Source: Streptomyces sp. TRM68367 (GTDB lineage Bacteria > Actinomycetota > Actinomycetes > Streptomycetales > Streptomycetaceae). From it: a stretch of DNA of 64,000 bases. The stretch's first letter is position 1. Each line of letters starts with the position of its first letter. This document shows positions 33,714 through 42,589 of this stretch, in pieces. The notes under the pieces are model-generated. The model made no database searches and was not told the origin of the DNA. It saw only the letters and a program-made list of their open reading frames with translations. The translations under genes and the position numbers were made by a program. The DNA lies in NCBI RefSeq assembly GCF_014495685.1, contig NZ_JACTVI010000031.1, positions 1 through 64,000 of the forward strand, written 5' to 3'.

Positions 33714-35242
33714 CAGTTGTCTGCCGTTCCGGTCAGCGCCGGCATCGCCGACGCGGCGTGGGTGAGTTCGGTGACGGTGAGGGAGGGGCCGCTGAGTTCG
33801 GCGGTCACGGTGCCGCGGGCGAAGACCAGGGCGCGGTGGCACACGTCGGCGACCTCCTCGAAGTCGGTGGAGATGAGGAGGACGGCGAGCCCTTGGGCGA
33901 GGGCCTGGTCCAGCAGCCGGTAGATCTCGGCCTTGGCGCCGACGTCGACACCGGCGGTGGGCTCTTCGAGGATCACCACTCGGCGGTCGGTACGCAGCCA
34001 GCGGCCGATCATGACCTTCTGCTGGTTGCCGCCGGAGAGGGTGGCGATCGGTGCCTCCGGGTTGGCGGGCAGGACGCCGAACCGCGCGACGAGCGAGACG
34101 GCCTCGGCCCGCTCGCGGCGCGGGCCGATCCAGCGCCACGGGGAGCCGTTGTCGGCACGCGGGTTGGCCAGGAAGTTCTCCCGGACGGTGAGTTCGAGGG
34201 CGCAGCCCTCCTCCTGGCGGTTGCTGGTGACGAAGCCGATTCCCTTGTCCACGGCGGCGGTGACCGAGGCGGGACGGTACGGCTCGCCGTCGAGGAAGGC
34301 CTCGCCGCCGGTGAGGGGCCGTGCCCCGGCGAGTGCGCGGCCGAGGTCCATGTGACCGGCGCCGGTCAGGCCGACCATGCCCAGCACCTCCCCGGCGCGC
34401 AGCTCCAGGTCGACGGGGCCCGCACTGTCCGCCGTGGCACCGGTGAGGCGCAGCACCGTGGCGCCACCGGGTCCTCCGGAGGCGTGCTGCGGACGGTGAC
34501 TCTCGGGCTCGTGCCCCACGATGTCGTGGACGATCCGGTCGGGGCCGTGGTCGGCGAGCCGGCCCTGGCTGATCAGGTGACCGTCCCGCAGTACGGCGAA
34601 GGCGTCCGCGACCTGGAAGACCTCGTCCAGGCGATGGCTGACGTAGACGATGCCGTGGCCGCGGTCGCGCAGGGTGTGCAGCACGTCGAAGAGCCGGGCG
34701 CAGTCCGCCGCGGGCAGGCTGGCCGTGGGTTCGTCGAGCACGATGAGCCGGGCCCGGGTGGACAGGGCGCGGGCGATGGCCACGAGGGAGCGTTCGGCCC
34801 GGGTGAGGTCGGCCACCGGCGCGTCCGGGTCGAGGTGACCGGCGACGATGTCCAGGGCCTCGATGGCCCGCTTGCGGACCTGCCGCCAGGAGACGAGGCC
34901 GCCGCTGCGGGGGTAGCCCGTGCCGAGGGCGATGTTCTCGGCGACCGTCATCCACTCGACCAGTCCGAGGTCCTGGTGGATGAAGGACATCTCGTCCGTG
35001 GCGGCGTCGGCGCCGAGCGGATGGCCGGCCACGGTGATGTGACCTTCGTCCGCGCGGTGGACACCGGCGAGGATTTTGATGAGAGTGGATTTGCCTGCGC
35101 CGTTGTGGCCCAGGAGGGCCAGGACGCTGCCCGGGTGGATGTCGAGATCGACATCGGCGAGGGCGAGGGTGCCGCCGAACCGCTTGCGCAGTCCGCGGAT
35201 GGTCACCAGAGGCGAGGTGTCGTCTTCGGAAGCGTCATACAC
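33713..35242 (-). CDS. Ribose-type ABC transporter ATPase with two nucleotide-binding domains
   Basis: A 509-residue RbsA/XylG-type ATPase. The first domain has Walker A GHNGAGKST, a degenerate signature (LTRAERSLVAIAR) and Walker B LIVLDEPTASLP. The second has a weakened Walker A (GLTGAGHMDLGR), canonical LSGGNQQK signature and VVILEEPTAGVDVGAK. This asymmetry is normal for carbohydrate uptake type 2 ATPases. GTG 35242 follows GGAGAAG. It opens the three-gene operon; the IclR-type dyad lies about 50-75 bases upstream. Confidence 0.94.
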   Translation of the reverse strand: MYDASEDDTSPLVTIRGLRKRFGGTLALADVDLDIHPGSVLALLGHNGAGKSTLIKILAGVHRADEGHITVAGHPLGADAATDEMSFIHQDLGLVEWMTVAENIALGTGYPRSGGLVSWRQVRKRAIEALDIVAGHLDPDAPVADLTRAERSLVAIARALSTRARLIVLDEPTASLPAADCARLFDVLHTLRDRGHGIVYVSHRLDEVFQVADAFAVLRDGHLISQGRLADHGPDRIVHDIVGHEPESHRPQHASGGPGGATVLRLTGATADSAGPVDLELRAGEVLGMVGLTGAGHMDLGRALAGARPLTGGEAFLDGEPYRPASVTAAVDKGIGFVTSNRQEEGCALELTVRENFLANPRADNGSPWRWIGPRRERAEAVSLVARFGVLPANPEAPIATLSGGNQQKVMIGRWLRTDRRVVILEEPTAGVDVGAKAEIYRLLDQALAQGLAVLLISTDFEEVADVCHRALVFARGTVTAELSGPSLTVTELTHAASAMPALTGTADN

Positions 35243-35290
35243 GGACTTCTCCGAGGGTTCGGCCAGCCGAGGGTCACTCCATCGGCTCGC

Positions 35291-35321
35291 CCAGAATCCT
35301 GTATAGCGAGCAGCATTCTGG
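35291..35321 (-). promoter_or_regulatory. Candidate IclR operator A, upstream of the ABC operon
   Basis: The 22-bp site 35295-35316 matches ATnCTGTnnnnCGnnCAGCAT with half-sites ATCCTG and CAGCAT. It also lies inside a longer inverted repeat, CCAGAAT (35291-35297) and ATTCTGG (35315-35321). Fourteen of 22 positions are shared with the sites at 36226 and 42551. It lies 50-80 bases upstream of the ATPase start codon, a usual operator position. Confidence 0.65.
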
Positions 35322-35356
35322 TCAATAGATCTGACTTTATTGATTTCTCCAAAGTT

Positions 35357-35397
35357 ACGGCGGCCGTACGGAGAGGTGATCTCCGTACGGCCGCCGT
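35357..35397 (-). terminator. Strong hairpin terminator after iclR
   Basis: An 18-bp perfect stem (ACGGCGGCCGTACGGAGA with its complement) encloses the loop GGTGA. On the minus strand it comes 21 bases after the IclR stop and is followed by AACTTTGG. It insulates the ABC operon promoter from IclR read-through. Confidence 0.85.
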
Positions 35398-35417
35398 GTG
35401 TGCGGTGTGTGGATGTG

Positions 35418-36209
35418 TTACCTGGTGCCGGTGGGTGCCTGCGGCAGCATCGGGTTCTCCAGCCCCGCCGCGATCGTGCGCAGGTCCTTCAGCAGCGCCT
35501 CGCGGAACTCGTCGTCCAGGCGCGCCTTGAGTGTGGTGACGCTGATCGCGAACGGTGCCGAGTCGGTGCGGAAGCCCCTGACCGGCACGGCCAGGCAGAG
35601 GATGCCGGCCGTGGTCTCCTCGTCGTCGACCGCGTAGCCGCGCTCGCGGGTGAGCTTCAGGTCGGCCAGCAGGGCGGGTACGGACGTGATCGACCGCTCG
35701 CTGAGGGCCGGCAGGGGGCGGCTGCGGAGCCGGTCCTCGGCCACCGCCGGATCGAGCGCGGAGAGGATGGCCTTGCCGGTCGCGGTGCAGTTCGCGGGGA
35801 AGCGGTCGCCGATGTTGGCGGTCAGCCGCAGCGGCTGCGTGCCGTCGTACCGGCCCAGGTAGAGCACGTCCAGGCCGTCCAGTACGGCGACCCTCGCGGT
35901 CTCGCGGGAGATGTACGTGCTGCGACGGCACAGGTCGTAGAAGTCGCGCAGCTGGTCCACCGTGGACAGGTAGCGCCCGCCCAGTTCGACCAGCTTGCGC
36001 CCGAGGGTGAAGCCCGTGCCGTTGCGCGTGATCATGCCTGCCGCCTCCAGTGAGGCGCACAGGTTGCCCGTCGAGGACTTCGGCAGTCCCAGGGCGCGCG
36101 CCATCTCGCTGACCGAGAGTGGGCGGCCCTCCGCCTCGCCGAGCGTGTCGAGGATCGCCACGGCTCGCGTCACCGCGGGAACAAGACTTCCCGGATCGCT
36201 TGCGCTCAC
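35418..36209 (-). CDS. IclR family transcriptional regulator
   Basis: A 263-residue protein. An N-terminal winged helix (about 7-65) reads VTRAVAILDTLGEAEGRPLS and GLPKSSTGNLCASLE. A C-terminal IclR effector domain has GDRFPANCTATGKAILSALD and AGILCLAVPVRGF. GTG 36209 is chosen because GGTGGAG stands seven bases upstream; a GTG at 36221 would add four residues. It lies between the transporter and catabolic operons and is divergent from the latter, so it should control both, probably through the repeated 22-bp dyad. Confidence 0.92.
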   Translation of the reverse strand: MSASDPGSLVPAVTRAVAILDTLGEAEGRPLSVSEMARALGLPKSSTGNLCASLEAAGMITRNGTGFTLGRKLVELGGRYLSTVDQLRDFYDLCRRSTYISRETARVAVLDGLDVLYLGRYDGTQPLRLTANIGDRFPANCTATGKAILSALDPAVAEDRLRSRPLPALSERSITSVPALLADLKLTRERGYAVDDEETTAGILCLAVPVRGFRTDSAPFAISVTTLKARLDDEFREALLKDLRTIAAGLENPMLPQAPTGTR

Positions 36210-36225
36210 CAGCAACTCCACCCAT

Positions 36226-36247
36226 CATTCTGTTCGTCGTTCAGCAT
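36226..36247. promoter_or_regulatory. Candidate IclR operator B, between iclR and the catabolic operon
   Basis: The site shares ATTCTGTTC, CGT and CAGCAT with the copy at 42551-42572 (17 of 22 bases) and the 14 conserved positions with 35295-35316. The half-sites ATTCTG and CAGCAT are inverted. Position just upstream of iclR and 150 bases before the cyclase gene allows control of both directions. Confidence 0.7.
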
Positions 36248-36400
36248 GTTGTTATTGTCCCTCGTGCGACCCCGAACGACAATGCCGTCGGCGCATGCTT
36301 TGCCGTCGAGACCTCCCGATCCTGCCGGGACCTCTCGACCGTAGCGCGCCCATGGGGCCGGCCGACGACATCCATCGAGCCTTGGAGCGCTGAACATCCC

Positions 36401-37387
36401 ATGACCAGCAGCCCGCACGAATCCCCCCACCCCGGTTCCCCGCACCTGGACTGCTCCGCCCTCCCCGACAACGGCCCCGCGCTGACGCGCCAGGAGTTCG
36501 ACGCCCTGTTCGACTCGGTAGGCACCTGGGGCCGCTGGACCCCCGCGGACCGCGGCGCCTGGAACCGCGTCACCCCCGAGCACGTACGGCGGGCCACCGC
36601 TCTCGTCCGTACCGGCACCACCGTCCCCATGGCCCTGCCCTGGAACACCGTGCCCGGCCCGGACAACGGCAAGCCCGCCCTGCACTACATGTCCGACCTC
36701 GGCGACGTCGAGGCCCCCGAGCCTTCCTGCCACAAGGACTTCATCGCCGTCGACTACCACGGCAAGGGAGTCAGCCACCTCGACGCGCTCTCCCACATCG
36801 CCTACCGCGGGCAGCTCTACGACGGCCGCACCGCACGCGAGGCCGTCGACGCGGCCGGCGCCCACTTCGGCGCCGTCTCCTCCCTCGGCCCCCTGGTCAC
36901 CAAGGGTGTTCTCCTCGACCTGCCCGCCGTTCTCGGCACCGACTGGCTGGAGCCGGGCCGGGCCGTGCACGCCGAGGACGTCCTGGCCGCCGAGAAGGCG
37001 CTCGGCGTGACCATCGCCGAGGGCGACGCCGTACTGCTGCGCTCCGGGCACTTCCGCCGCCGCGCCGAACTCGGCGCCTGGAACCCGGACAACGCCAGCG
37101 CCGGTCTCCACGTGGACGCGATGCCGCTGCTGGCCGAGCGCGGGATCGCCCTGCTCGGCGGCGACGGCGACAGCGACGTACGGCCGTCGCCGGTCGAGGG
37201 CCTGCACTCTCCCGTGCACGCGCTCGCCATCACCGCGATGGGCGTGCCCCTGCTGGACAACCTGGACCTCGAACCGCTCTCGACGGCGTGCGCCGAGGCC
37301 TCCAGGCACGAGTTCCTGATGGTCGTCGCGCCGCTGAACATCCCCGGCGGCACGGGCTCGCCCGTCAACCCGATCGCGGTGCTGTGA
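36401..37387 (+). CDS. Cyclase-family metal-dependent hydrolase (PF04199)
   Basis: A 328-residue protein with the metal-binding signature DYHGKGVSHLDALSHI, the family HxGTHxDxxxH in variant form, near residues 124-139. Further conserved text is GVLLDLPAV and AEKALGVTIAEGDAVLLRSG. Relatives hydrolyse kynurenine-type amides or open lactones. In this operon a role in opening a sugar lactone or a similar ring is inferred. TGA and the next ATG overlap by one base (TGATG), so it heads a tightly coupled operon. Confidence 0.88.
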   Translation: MTSSPHESPHPGSPHLDCSALPDNGPALTRQEFDALFDSVGTWGRWTPADRGAWNRVTPEHVRRATALVRTGTTVPMALPWNTVPGPDNGKPALHYMSDLGDVEAPEPSCHKDFIAVDYHGKGVSHLDALSHIAYRGQLYDGRTAREAVDAAGAHFGAVSSLGPLVTKGVLLDLPAVLGTDWLEPGRAVHAEDVLAAEKALGVTIAEGDAVLLRSGHFRRRAELGAWNPDNASAGLHVDAMPLLAERGIALLGGDGDSDVRPSPVEGLHSPVHALAITAMGVPLLDNLDLEPLSTACAEASRHEFLMVVAPLNIPGGTGSPVNPIAVL

Positions 37388-38445
37388 TGACGGGCGAACG
37401 CTTCACCGCCGGCGTCAGCCGGGACTTCCTGGACGCCCACGGCCGCAACGTATGGGGGGACATCCGGCTCGGCGAGCTGGACGCCGCGGGTGTCGACTGG
37501 CACTACCTGCCGCGCGACACCGGCGAACTGCTCGCGGCCGACGTCGACGGACTCGACGCCGTCCTGTTCGCGGGGCCCGCCGTCACTGAGCGCACCTTCG
37601 CGGGCGCCGCCCGCCCGCCGGCGCTGTTCGCCCGCTTCGGCGTCGGCTACGACACCGTCGACCTCGACGCGTGCACGCGCCACGGCTCCCTGGTCACCAT
37701 CACACCGGACGGTGCCCGCCGACCGGTCGCCACCGCCGCGCTCACCCTGCTGCTGGCCGTCCTGCACAACCTCGCCGCCAAGGACCGGCTGGTGCGGGAG
37801 GCACGCTGGGCCGAGAAGGAGCAGTGGATGGGCCTCGGCCTCACCGGCCGCCGCGTCGGTCTGCTCGGCCTCGGCAACACGGCTCGCGATCTGGTCGGTC
37901 TGCTGCGGCCGTTCGAGGTCGACGTCGTGGCGTACGACCCGTACTGCCCGCCGGAGACGGCCGAGGAGCTGGGCGTCCGGCTGGCGGACGCCGACACGGT
38001 GATGGCCGAGGCCGACGCCGTGATCGTGATGTGCGCGCTCACCGAGGAGACACACCACCTCGTCGACGCGCGACGGCTGTCCCTGATGATGCGGACGGCC
38101 GTACTGCTGAACGTGGCGCGCGGACCGATCGTCGACGAAGCCGCACTGGTCGAGGCGCTGCGACTGCGCCGCATTCGCGCGGCGGGCCTCGACGTGTTCG
38201 AGACCGAGCCGCCCGCCCCCGGACACCCGCTGCTCACCCTGGACAACGTCACCCTCAGCCCGCACGCCCTCGCCTGGACCGACGAGATGTCCGCCGGGAA
38301 CGGCGGCAGCGCCGTCCGGGCCGTCCTGGACGTGGCGGCGGGCCGCGTCCCGCGGTTCGTCGTCAACCGCGCGGTGCTCGACGAGCCACGGCTCGTGGAC
38401 CGCCTGGGCTCACGGGCGGCTGCGCGGACCGAGGCCCCGGTATGA
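37387..38445 (+). CDS. D-isomer-specific 2-hydroxyacid dehydrogenase
   Basis: A 352-residue NAD-dependent dehydrogenase. The substrate domain has ARFGVGYDTVDLDAC. The Rossmann motif GLLGLGNTARDLVG lacks the last glycine of GxGxxG. Catalytic Arg is in LNVARGPIVDEAALVEAL, Glu in DVFETEPPAPGHPL and His in SPHALAWTDEM. It probably reduces or oxidises a 2-keto/2-hydroxy sugar acid. It overlaps both neighbours (TGATG before, ATGA after). Confidence 0.9.
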   Translation: MTGERFTAGVSRDFLDAHGRNVWGDIRLGELDAAGVDWHYLPRDTGELLAADVDGLDAVLFAGPAVTERTFAGAARPPALFARFGVGYDTVDLDACTRHGSLVTITPDGARRPVATAALTLLLAVLHNLAAKDRLVREARWAEKEQWMGLGLTGRRVGLLGLGNTARDLVGLLRPFEVDVVAYDPYCPPETAEELGVRLADADTVMAEADAVIVMCALTEETHHLVDARRLSLMMRTAVLLNVARGPIVDEAALVEALRLRRIRAAGLDVFETEPPAPGHPLLTLDNVTLSPHALAWTDEMSAGNGGSAVRAVLDVAAGRVPRFVVNRAVLDEPRLVDRLGSRAAARTEAPV

Positions 38446-39341
38446 GCGGGCAGCCGCGGACGGTCGGCTTCGTCGGGCTCGGCGCGATGGGGCTGCCGAT
38501 GGCGCTGAACCTCGCCAAGGCCGGGTTCGACGTCCTGGCCTGGAACCGCAGCCGTCCCGCGCTGGACGCCGCAGCAGCCGCAGGCTGTCGTATCGCCGAA
38601 AGCCCGGCCGAGGTGGGCGCCGCGGCGCCGGTCGTGCTCACCATGCTGCCCGACCTGCCACAAGTCACCGATGTCGTAGGCGCGTTGCTCAGCGCGGACC
38701 CGGTCTCGGACACGCTCGTCGTGATGGGCACCGTCTCCCCGGTCGGCGTACGGGAGTTGGCCGTGCAACTGCGGGCCCGACGCGTCGCGGTCGTCGACGC
38801 TCCCGTCAGCGGCGGCGTGACCGGTGCCCGCGACGCCGCCCTGTCGATCATGGCGGGCGGGGCCCTGGACACCGTCGAGCGGGTCCGCCCGTACCTGGCG
38901 GCGATGGGCTCGACCGTACGGCACATGGGAGACGTCGGCGCCGGCTCACTCGCCAAGGCCTGCAACCAACTCGTCGTCGCGGGGACCCTGGTGGCCCTCG
39001 CCGAGGCCGTGGTCCTCGGCGAGCGCGGCGGTCTCGAACCGGCCGCACTCCTCGACGTACTGGGGGGCGGACTCGCCTCCTCCGAAGTACTGGCACAGAA
39101 GCAACGCCACCTCGCCGAAAGCGACTTCACTCCCTCGGGTCCCGCCCGTTACCTCCACAAGGACCTCGGATTCGTGCTGGACAGCGCGGCCGCCAAGGAC
39201 CTGACCCTGCCGCTGTCCGGCACGGTCGCCCGCCTGTACGCGGAGGTCGAGGCGCAGGGACTCGGCGACCTGGACAACAGCGTCGTCCTGGAACTCCTGC
39301 GCGGCCCCGGCACCCACCACCCGCACCACTCGAAGGACTGA
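38442..39341 (+). CDS. 3-hydroxyisobutyrate dehydrogenase-family oxidoreductase (first copy)
   Basis: A 299-residue beta-hydroxyacid dehydrogenase. The NAD site is VGFVGLGAMGLPMALNLAKA, the substrate loop DAPVSGGVTGARDAALSIM, and the catalytic Lys is in GSLAKACNQLVVAG. The family includes tartronate-semialdehyde reductase, 3-hydroxyisobutyrate and L-threonate-type dehydrogenases. It is 30-35 per cent alike by eye to the second copy at 42590, but they are not recent duplicates. ATGA overlap with the preceding gene. Confidence 0.9.
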   Translation: MSGQPRTVGFVGLGAMGLPMALNLAKAGFDVLAWNRSRPALDAAAAAGCRIAESPAEVGAAAPVVLTMLPDLPQVTDVVGALLSADPVSDTLVVMGTVSPVGVRELAVQLRARRVAVVDAPVSGGVTGARDAALSIMAGGALDTVERVRPYLAAMGSTVRHMGDVGAGSLAKACNQLVVAGTLVALAEAVVLGERGGLEPAALLDVLGGGLASSEVLAQKQRHLAESDFTPSGPARYLHKDLGFVLDSAAAKDLTLPLSGTVARLYAEVEAQGLGDLDNSVVLELLRGPGTHHPHHSKD

Positions 39342-39344
39342 CCA

Positions 39345-40238
39345 ATGCAGGTAGGAATCGTCGGACTCGGACGCATGGGCGGCAACATGGCGGCCCGCTG
39401 GCGGGACGCCGGACACGAAGTGCTCGGCTACAGCCGCACCTCCCCGGACCGTGATGTGACGTCCCTGGAGGAAATGGCGGAGAAGCTCGCCGCCCCGCGC
39501 GTGGTGTGGCTCATGCTGCCCGCGGGCGAGCCGACCCGTCAGGCCCTGCGGGACCTGGCCGGGCTGCTGTCCCCCGGGGATGTGGTCGTGGAAGGCGGCA
39601 ACTCACGTTTCAGCGACGACCCCCAGCACGCCCGACTGCTCGCCGAGCACGGCATCGGCTACGTCGACTGCGGCGTCAGCGGCGGGGTGTGGGGCCGGGA
39701 GAACGGCTACGCGGTGATGTGCGGCGGCGAGGACGAGCACGTGCGGAAGGTGTGGCCGTTGCTGCAGTCGCTCGCTCCGGAAGAGGATGGGCTGGTCCAC
39801 GCGGGCCCGGTGGGCGCCGGTCACTACGCCAAGATGGTCCACAACGGCATCGAGTACGGCATGATGCAGGCCCTCGCCGAGGGCTACGAGCTGCTGGAGG
39901 CCTGCGAGTACGTGCCCGACGTCCCCAAGGTGCTCGCCTCCTGGCGGCACGGCACGGTGGTCCGCTCCTGGCTCCTCGACCTACAGGTGCGGGCCCTGGA
40001 GGAGGATCCCGAACTGGCCGCCCTGTCCGGCCGGGTGGACGACTCGGGGGAGGGCCGCTGGACGGTCGAGGAGGCCGTACGCCTCGCGGTCTGCGCACCG
40101 GCCATGACCGCCGCGCTCTACGCCCGCTTCGCCTCCCGCAAGCCGGACGCCGCCCAGTTGAAGGCGCTGGCGGCGATGCGGCAGCAGTTCGGCGGCCACG
40201 CTGTGCATGCCGCGCCGGCGCCCGCCGGCCAGGGCTGA
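39345..40238 (+). CDS. gnd: 6-phosphogluconate dehydrogenase (decarboxylating), short form
   Basis: A 297-residue enzyme of the short Gnd/GntZ type. It has GIVGLGRMGGNMAARWRDAG, VVEGGNSRFSDD, DCGVSGGVWGRENGYAVMCG, and the catalytic Lys in GHYAKMVHNGIEYGMMQALA. It converts 6-phosphogluconate to ribulose 5-phosphate and CO2 with reduction of NAD(P). The gene starts three bases after the preceding stop. With gluconokinase across the next gap it completes a gluconate pathway. Confidence 0.93.
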   Translation: MQVGIVGLGRMGGNMAARWRDAGHEVLGYSRTSPDRDVTSLEEMAEKLAAPRVVWLMLPAGEPTRQALRDLAGLLSPGDVVVEGGNSRFSDDPQHARLLAEHGIGYVDCGVSGGVWGRENGYAVMCGGEDEHVRKVWPLLQSLAPEEDGLVHAGPVGAGHYAKMVHNGIEYGMMQALAEGYELLEACEYVPDVPKVLASWRHGTVVRSWLLDLQVRALEEDPELAALSGRVDDSGEGRWTVEEAVRLAVCAPAMTAALYARFASRKPDAAQLKALAAMRQQFGGHAVHAAPAPAGQG

Positions 40239-40255
40239 CGTCCCGTCGCCCACCT

Positions 40256-40274
40256 GGTCCGGCGATTCCGGACC
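40256..40274 (+). terminator. Hairpin after gnd
   Basis: GGTCCGG-CGATT-CCGGACC forms a perfect 7-bp stem 18 bases after the gnd stop. There is no T run, as is common for Streptomyces terminators. Confidence 0.55.
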
Positions 40275-40406
40275 CCGTTCCGCGCAGCCGGACCAACCAC
40301 GACGGAGCACCGCGTGGACCGGGGGACGCTTCCCACCGCCCACGCGTCCCAGCCGTAGCGGTGGACCGCCCAGGCGCGTGCGCCGCGTTGGAGAGCGAAG
40401 GACGAC

Positions 40407-40930
40407 ATGCGTACGGAAGAAGACGAAAGAAGTCAGACTGACGCTCCATCCGTGAGCCGCCGGGGCTTTCTGGCTTCGGCGGCAGCCGTCGGCACGGTGG
40501 CCGCGGTCGCGCCACGTGCCGTACCCGCCGCGGCTGCCCCGATCGCCGACACGACTGAGTACACGGAGAACCCGGCTGCGTCGACACGCCGGCCGGCAGG
40601 GGGTACGACCGGCGTGTCGAAGCCCCGATACCGGACCCTCACCTCTTACCTGGACCCGCTGCCCATCCCCCCGACCGTCGAAAAGGCCCGTGAAGCGTCG
40701 CCGTCAGCGGCGGCTCCGGCGACACCGCCGGCGTTTCGTACGCCACCATCCGGATGCGCACCACACGGGCACGACTCCACTCACAGCTTCCGCCCACTCC
40801 CCTCTGGGCCTACGACGGTCACTTCCCGGGCCCCACGATCGAGGTCCGCCGCGGTGAATGGCTCCGCGTCACCTGGAAGTGGCCCGGCCCCAGGGGGCGA
40901 ACCTGCGGTGGAGCGGCCTGTCCAATGAAC
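40407..40930 (+). pseudogene. Truncated multicopper oxidase
   Basis: A twin-arginine signal (SRRGFLASAAAVGTVAAVA) and an N-terminal segment (KPRYRTLTSYLDPLPIPPT) match spore-coat/phenoxazinone-synthase-like oxidases. After a shift of frame near 40690-40750, LHSQLPPTPLWAYDGHFPGP and TIEVRRGEWLRVTW follow, the first cupredoxin domain. Sequence then stops at the gluconokinase 3' end, before any copper-binding HxH motif. About 80 per cent of the gene is gone. Confidence 0.8.
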
Positions 40931-40945
40931 TCCGTCCGGGATCTC

Positions 40946-42430
40946 TCAGTGCGCCGCGCGCAGGAGCCGGTACAACTGCTCGGTGAGCGGCCGGGCGGCG
41001 GCCATCTGGCGGGCCGCCACCGGATCGGGGAACACAGTCCGGTGGGCGCGTGCCTCCGCCTGAACCGGAGCCGACGTGAGCGTCGGCAGGCCGCCGAGCG
41101 CGCGCCGGCCGAGCAGCGCGGCTCCGTGACCGGACCCCGCCGCATCGTCGATGATCTCCAACGGCATGTCGAGGGCTGCGGCCATGACCTCCGCCCAGAG
41201 CGGGGAGCGCAGGGCGCCGCCCGTGGCCCGTACCGTCGAGACGGGTGCGCCTGCGGTCGGCATCGAGTCGCGGACCAGGGCCAGTTGCTGCCCGACCCCC
41301 TCGATCAACGCCCTGGTCATATGGGCCCGGCCGTGCCCGCGGCGCAGGCCGATCAGGGCGCCGCGGGCGTCCGGGTCCCACCACGGCGCACGTTCGCCGA
41401 GCAGGTGGGGGAGTGCGACCAGGCCCTCGGCGCCGGGCTCGACCTCGGCCGCCTCGTTGAGGAGGTCGGCGACGTCGACCCCGCCGAAGGAGTCGGCGGC
41501 CCACTGGGCGACGACCCCGGCGTTGCTGACCGCGCCGCCGAGCACCCACAGGCCGTCGGCCAGGTAGTAACAGAACACCCGGCACTGCTCGTCCACGCCC
41601 GGCCGGTCGCGTACGACCCGGAGCGCGCCGCTGGTGCCGAGGGACAGCGCGGCGGTCGCGGGGGCGGTGGCGCCGACGGCGAGATTCGCCAGCGGACCGT
41701 CCCCCGCGCCCGCGACCACGGGCAGGCCCGAGGGGAGCCCCAGCACGGCGGCCGGTTCGGAACACAGGGCGAACACAGCCGTGGGTGGTACGAGTTCGGG
41801 CAGCCGCCCCGCGGACACTCCGGCGACCTCCAGTGCGGGCGGGTGCCAGTCCGTGGTGTGCATGTTCATCAGCCCGGTGGCCGAGGCACAGGAGAGGTCC
41901 GTCACCAGGCGACCGGTCAGCATCGACAGGACGTAGTCCTTCAGACCGCACCAGACGGCCGCGCGCCGGGCGAGTCCCGGCTCACGGGCGCCGAACCAGG
42001 CGAGCTTGGTCAACGGAGTCATCGGGTGCACGGGGGTGCCGGTCGCCCGGTGCAGCTCCTCACCGCCCGCGCCGTCCGCGCGCAGGCGGCGCGCGACGTC
42101 GGCCGAGCGGGTGTCGGCCCAGCTCAGAGCCGGGGTCAGCGGGGCGCCCGAGGCGTCGAGCGCGAGCAGTGTGTGCAGGGCGGCGCTGAACGACAGGCCG
42201 CTCACCGTGTGTCCGTGGCGCGCGCACGCCGCGGCGCTCTCGCGCACCGCCTCGATCACTGCGCCCAGTACGGCTTCGGGGTTGTGCACAGCCGCGCCGT
42301 CCGGCGTGCTCCGCAGGGGTGTCGCCCGCTCGACCGTCGACACCGGTCGGAGGGCGCCGTCCACCGCGACCACCTTCGTCGCGGTGGTGCCCAGATCGAT
42401 GCCGAGCACCACCTCGCCCGCGCGCTGCAT
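40946..42430 (-). CDS. gntK: FGGY-family gluconokinase
   Basis: A 494-residue sugar kinase. Phosphate 1 loop is LGIDLGTTATKVVAVDG and the adenosine-binding part RATGGALRSPLWAEVMAAAL; WADTRSADVARRL and VVAGAGDGPLANLAVG lie between. Among FGGY kinases the wording of these motifs is closest to gluconokinases/xylulokinases, and adjacent gnd, idnO and idnD favour gluconate. It yields 6-phosphogluconate. ATG 42430 has CGGAGA upstream; the frame is open 29 codons further. Divergent from the HIBADH-idnO-idnD operon. Confidence 0.87.
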   Translation of the reverse strand: MQRAGEVVLGIDLGTTATKVVAVDGALRPVSTVERATPLRSTPDGAAVHNPEAVLGAVIEAVRESAAACARHGHTVSGLSFSAALHTLLALDASGAPLTPALSWADTRSADVARRLRADGAGGEELHRATGTPVHPMTPLTKLAWFGAREPGLARRAAVWCGLKDYVLSMLTGRLVTDLSCASATGLMNMHTTDWHPPALEVAGVSAGRLPELVPPTAVFALCSEPAAVLGLPSGLPVVAGAGDGPLANLAVGATAPATAALSLGTSGALRVVRDRPGVDEQCRVFCYYLADGLWVLGGAVSNAGVVAQWAADSFGGVDVADLLNEAAEVEPGAEGLVALPHLLGERAPWWDPDARGALIGLRRGHGRAHMTRALIEGVGQQLALVRDSMPTAGAPVSTVRATGGALRSPLWAEVMAAALDMPLEIIDDAAGSGHGAALLGRRALGGLPTLTSAPVQAEARAHRTVFPDPVAARQMAAARPLTEQLYRLLRAAH

Positions 42431-42488
42431 GTCTGTCTCCGTTCTGGCGCCTGCCCGGACCGTAACAACATGTGGAGCATAATCCAAT

Positions 42489-42572
42489 ATACTGAACAGT
42501 ATCGACTCCAGCATCACGCATTACTTGTCAATCTAAGAAATGCAGGACAGTATTCTGTTCTACGTACAGCAT
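42489..42572. promoter_or_regulatory. Candidate IclR operators C and D in the gntK/HIBADH divergent region
   Basis: Site D (42551-42572) matches the 22-bp dyad found at 35295 and 36226 and lies 18 bases before the HIBADH start. Site C (42489-42502) is ATACTG-AA-CAGTAT, the same half-site type with a 2-bp spacer, nearer gntK. The region is AT-rich relative to its surroundings, as expected for a divergent promoter. Confidence 0.65.
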
Positions 42573-42589
42573 TTGGTTCAGGAGGCTTT

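Noticed and set aside
37671..38441. Upstream extension of the first HIBADH gene
   Set aside because: The extra sequence is an Arg-rich shadow of the preceding dehydrogenase; the protein begins at the ATGA overlap.
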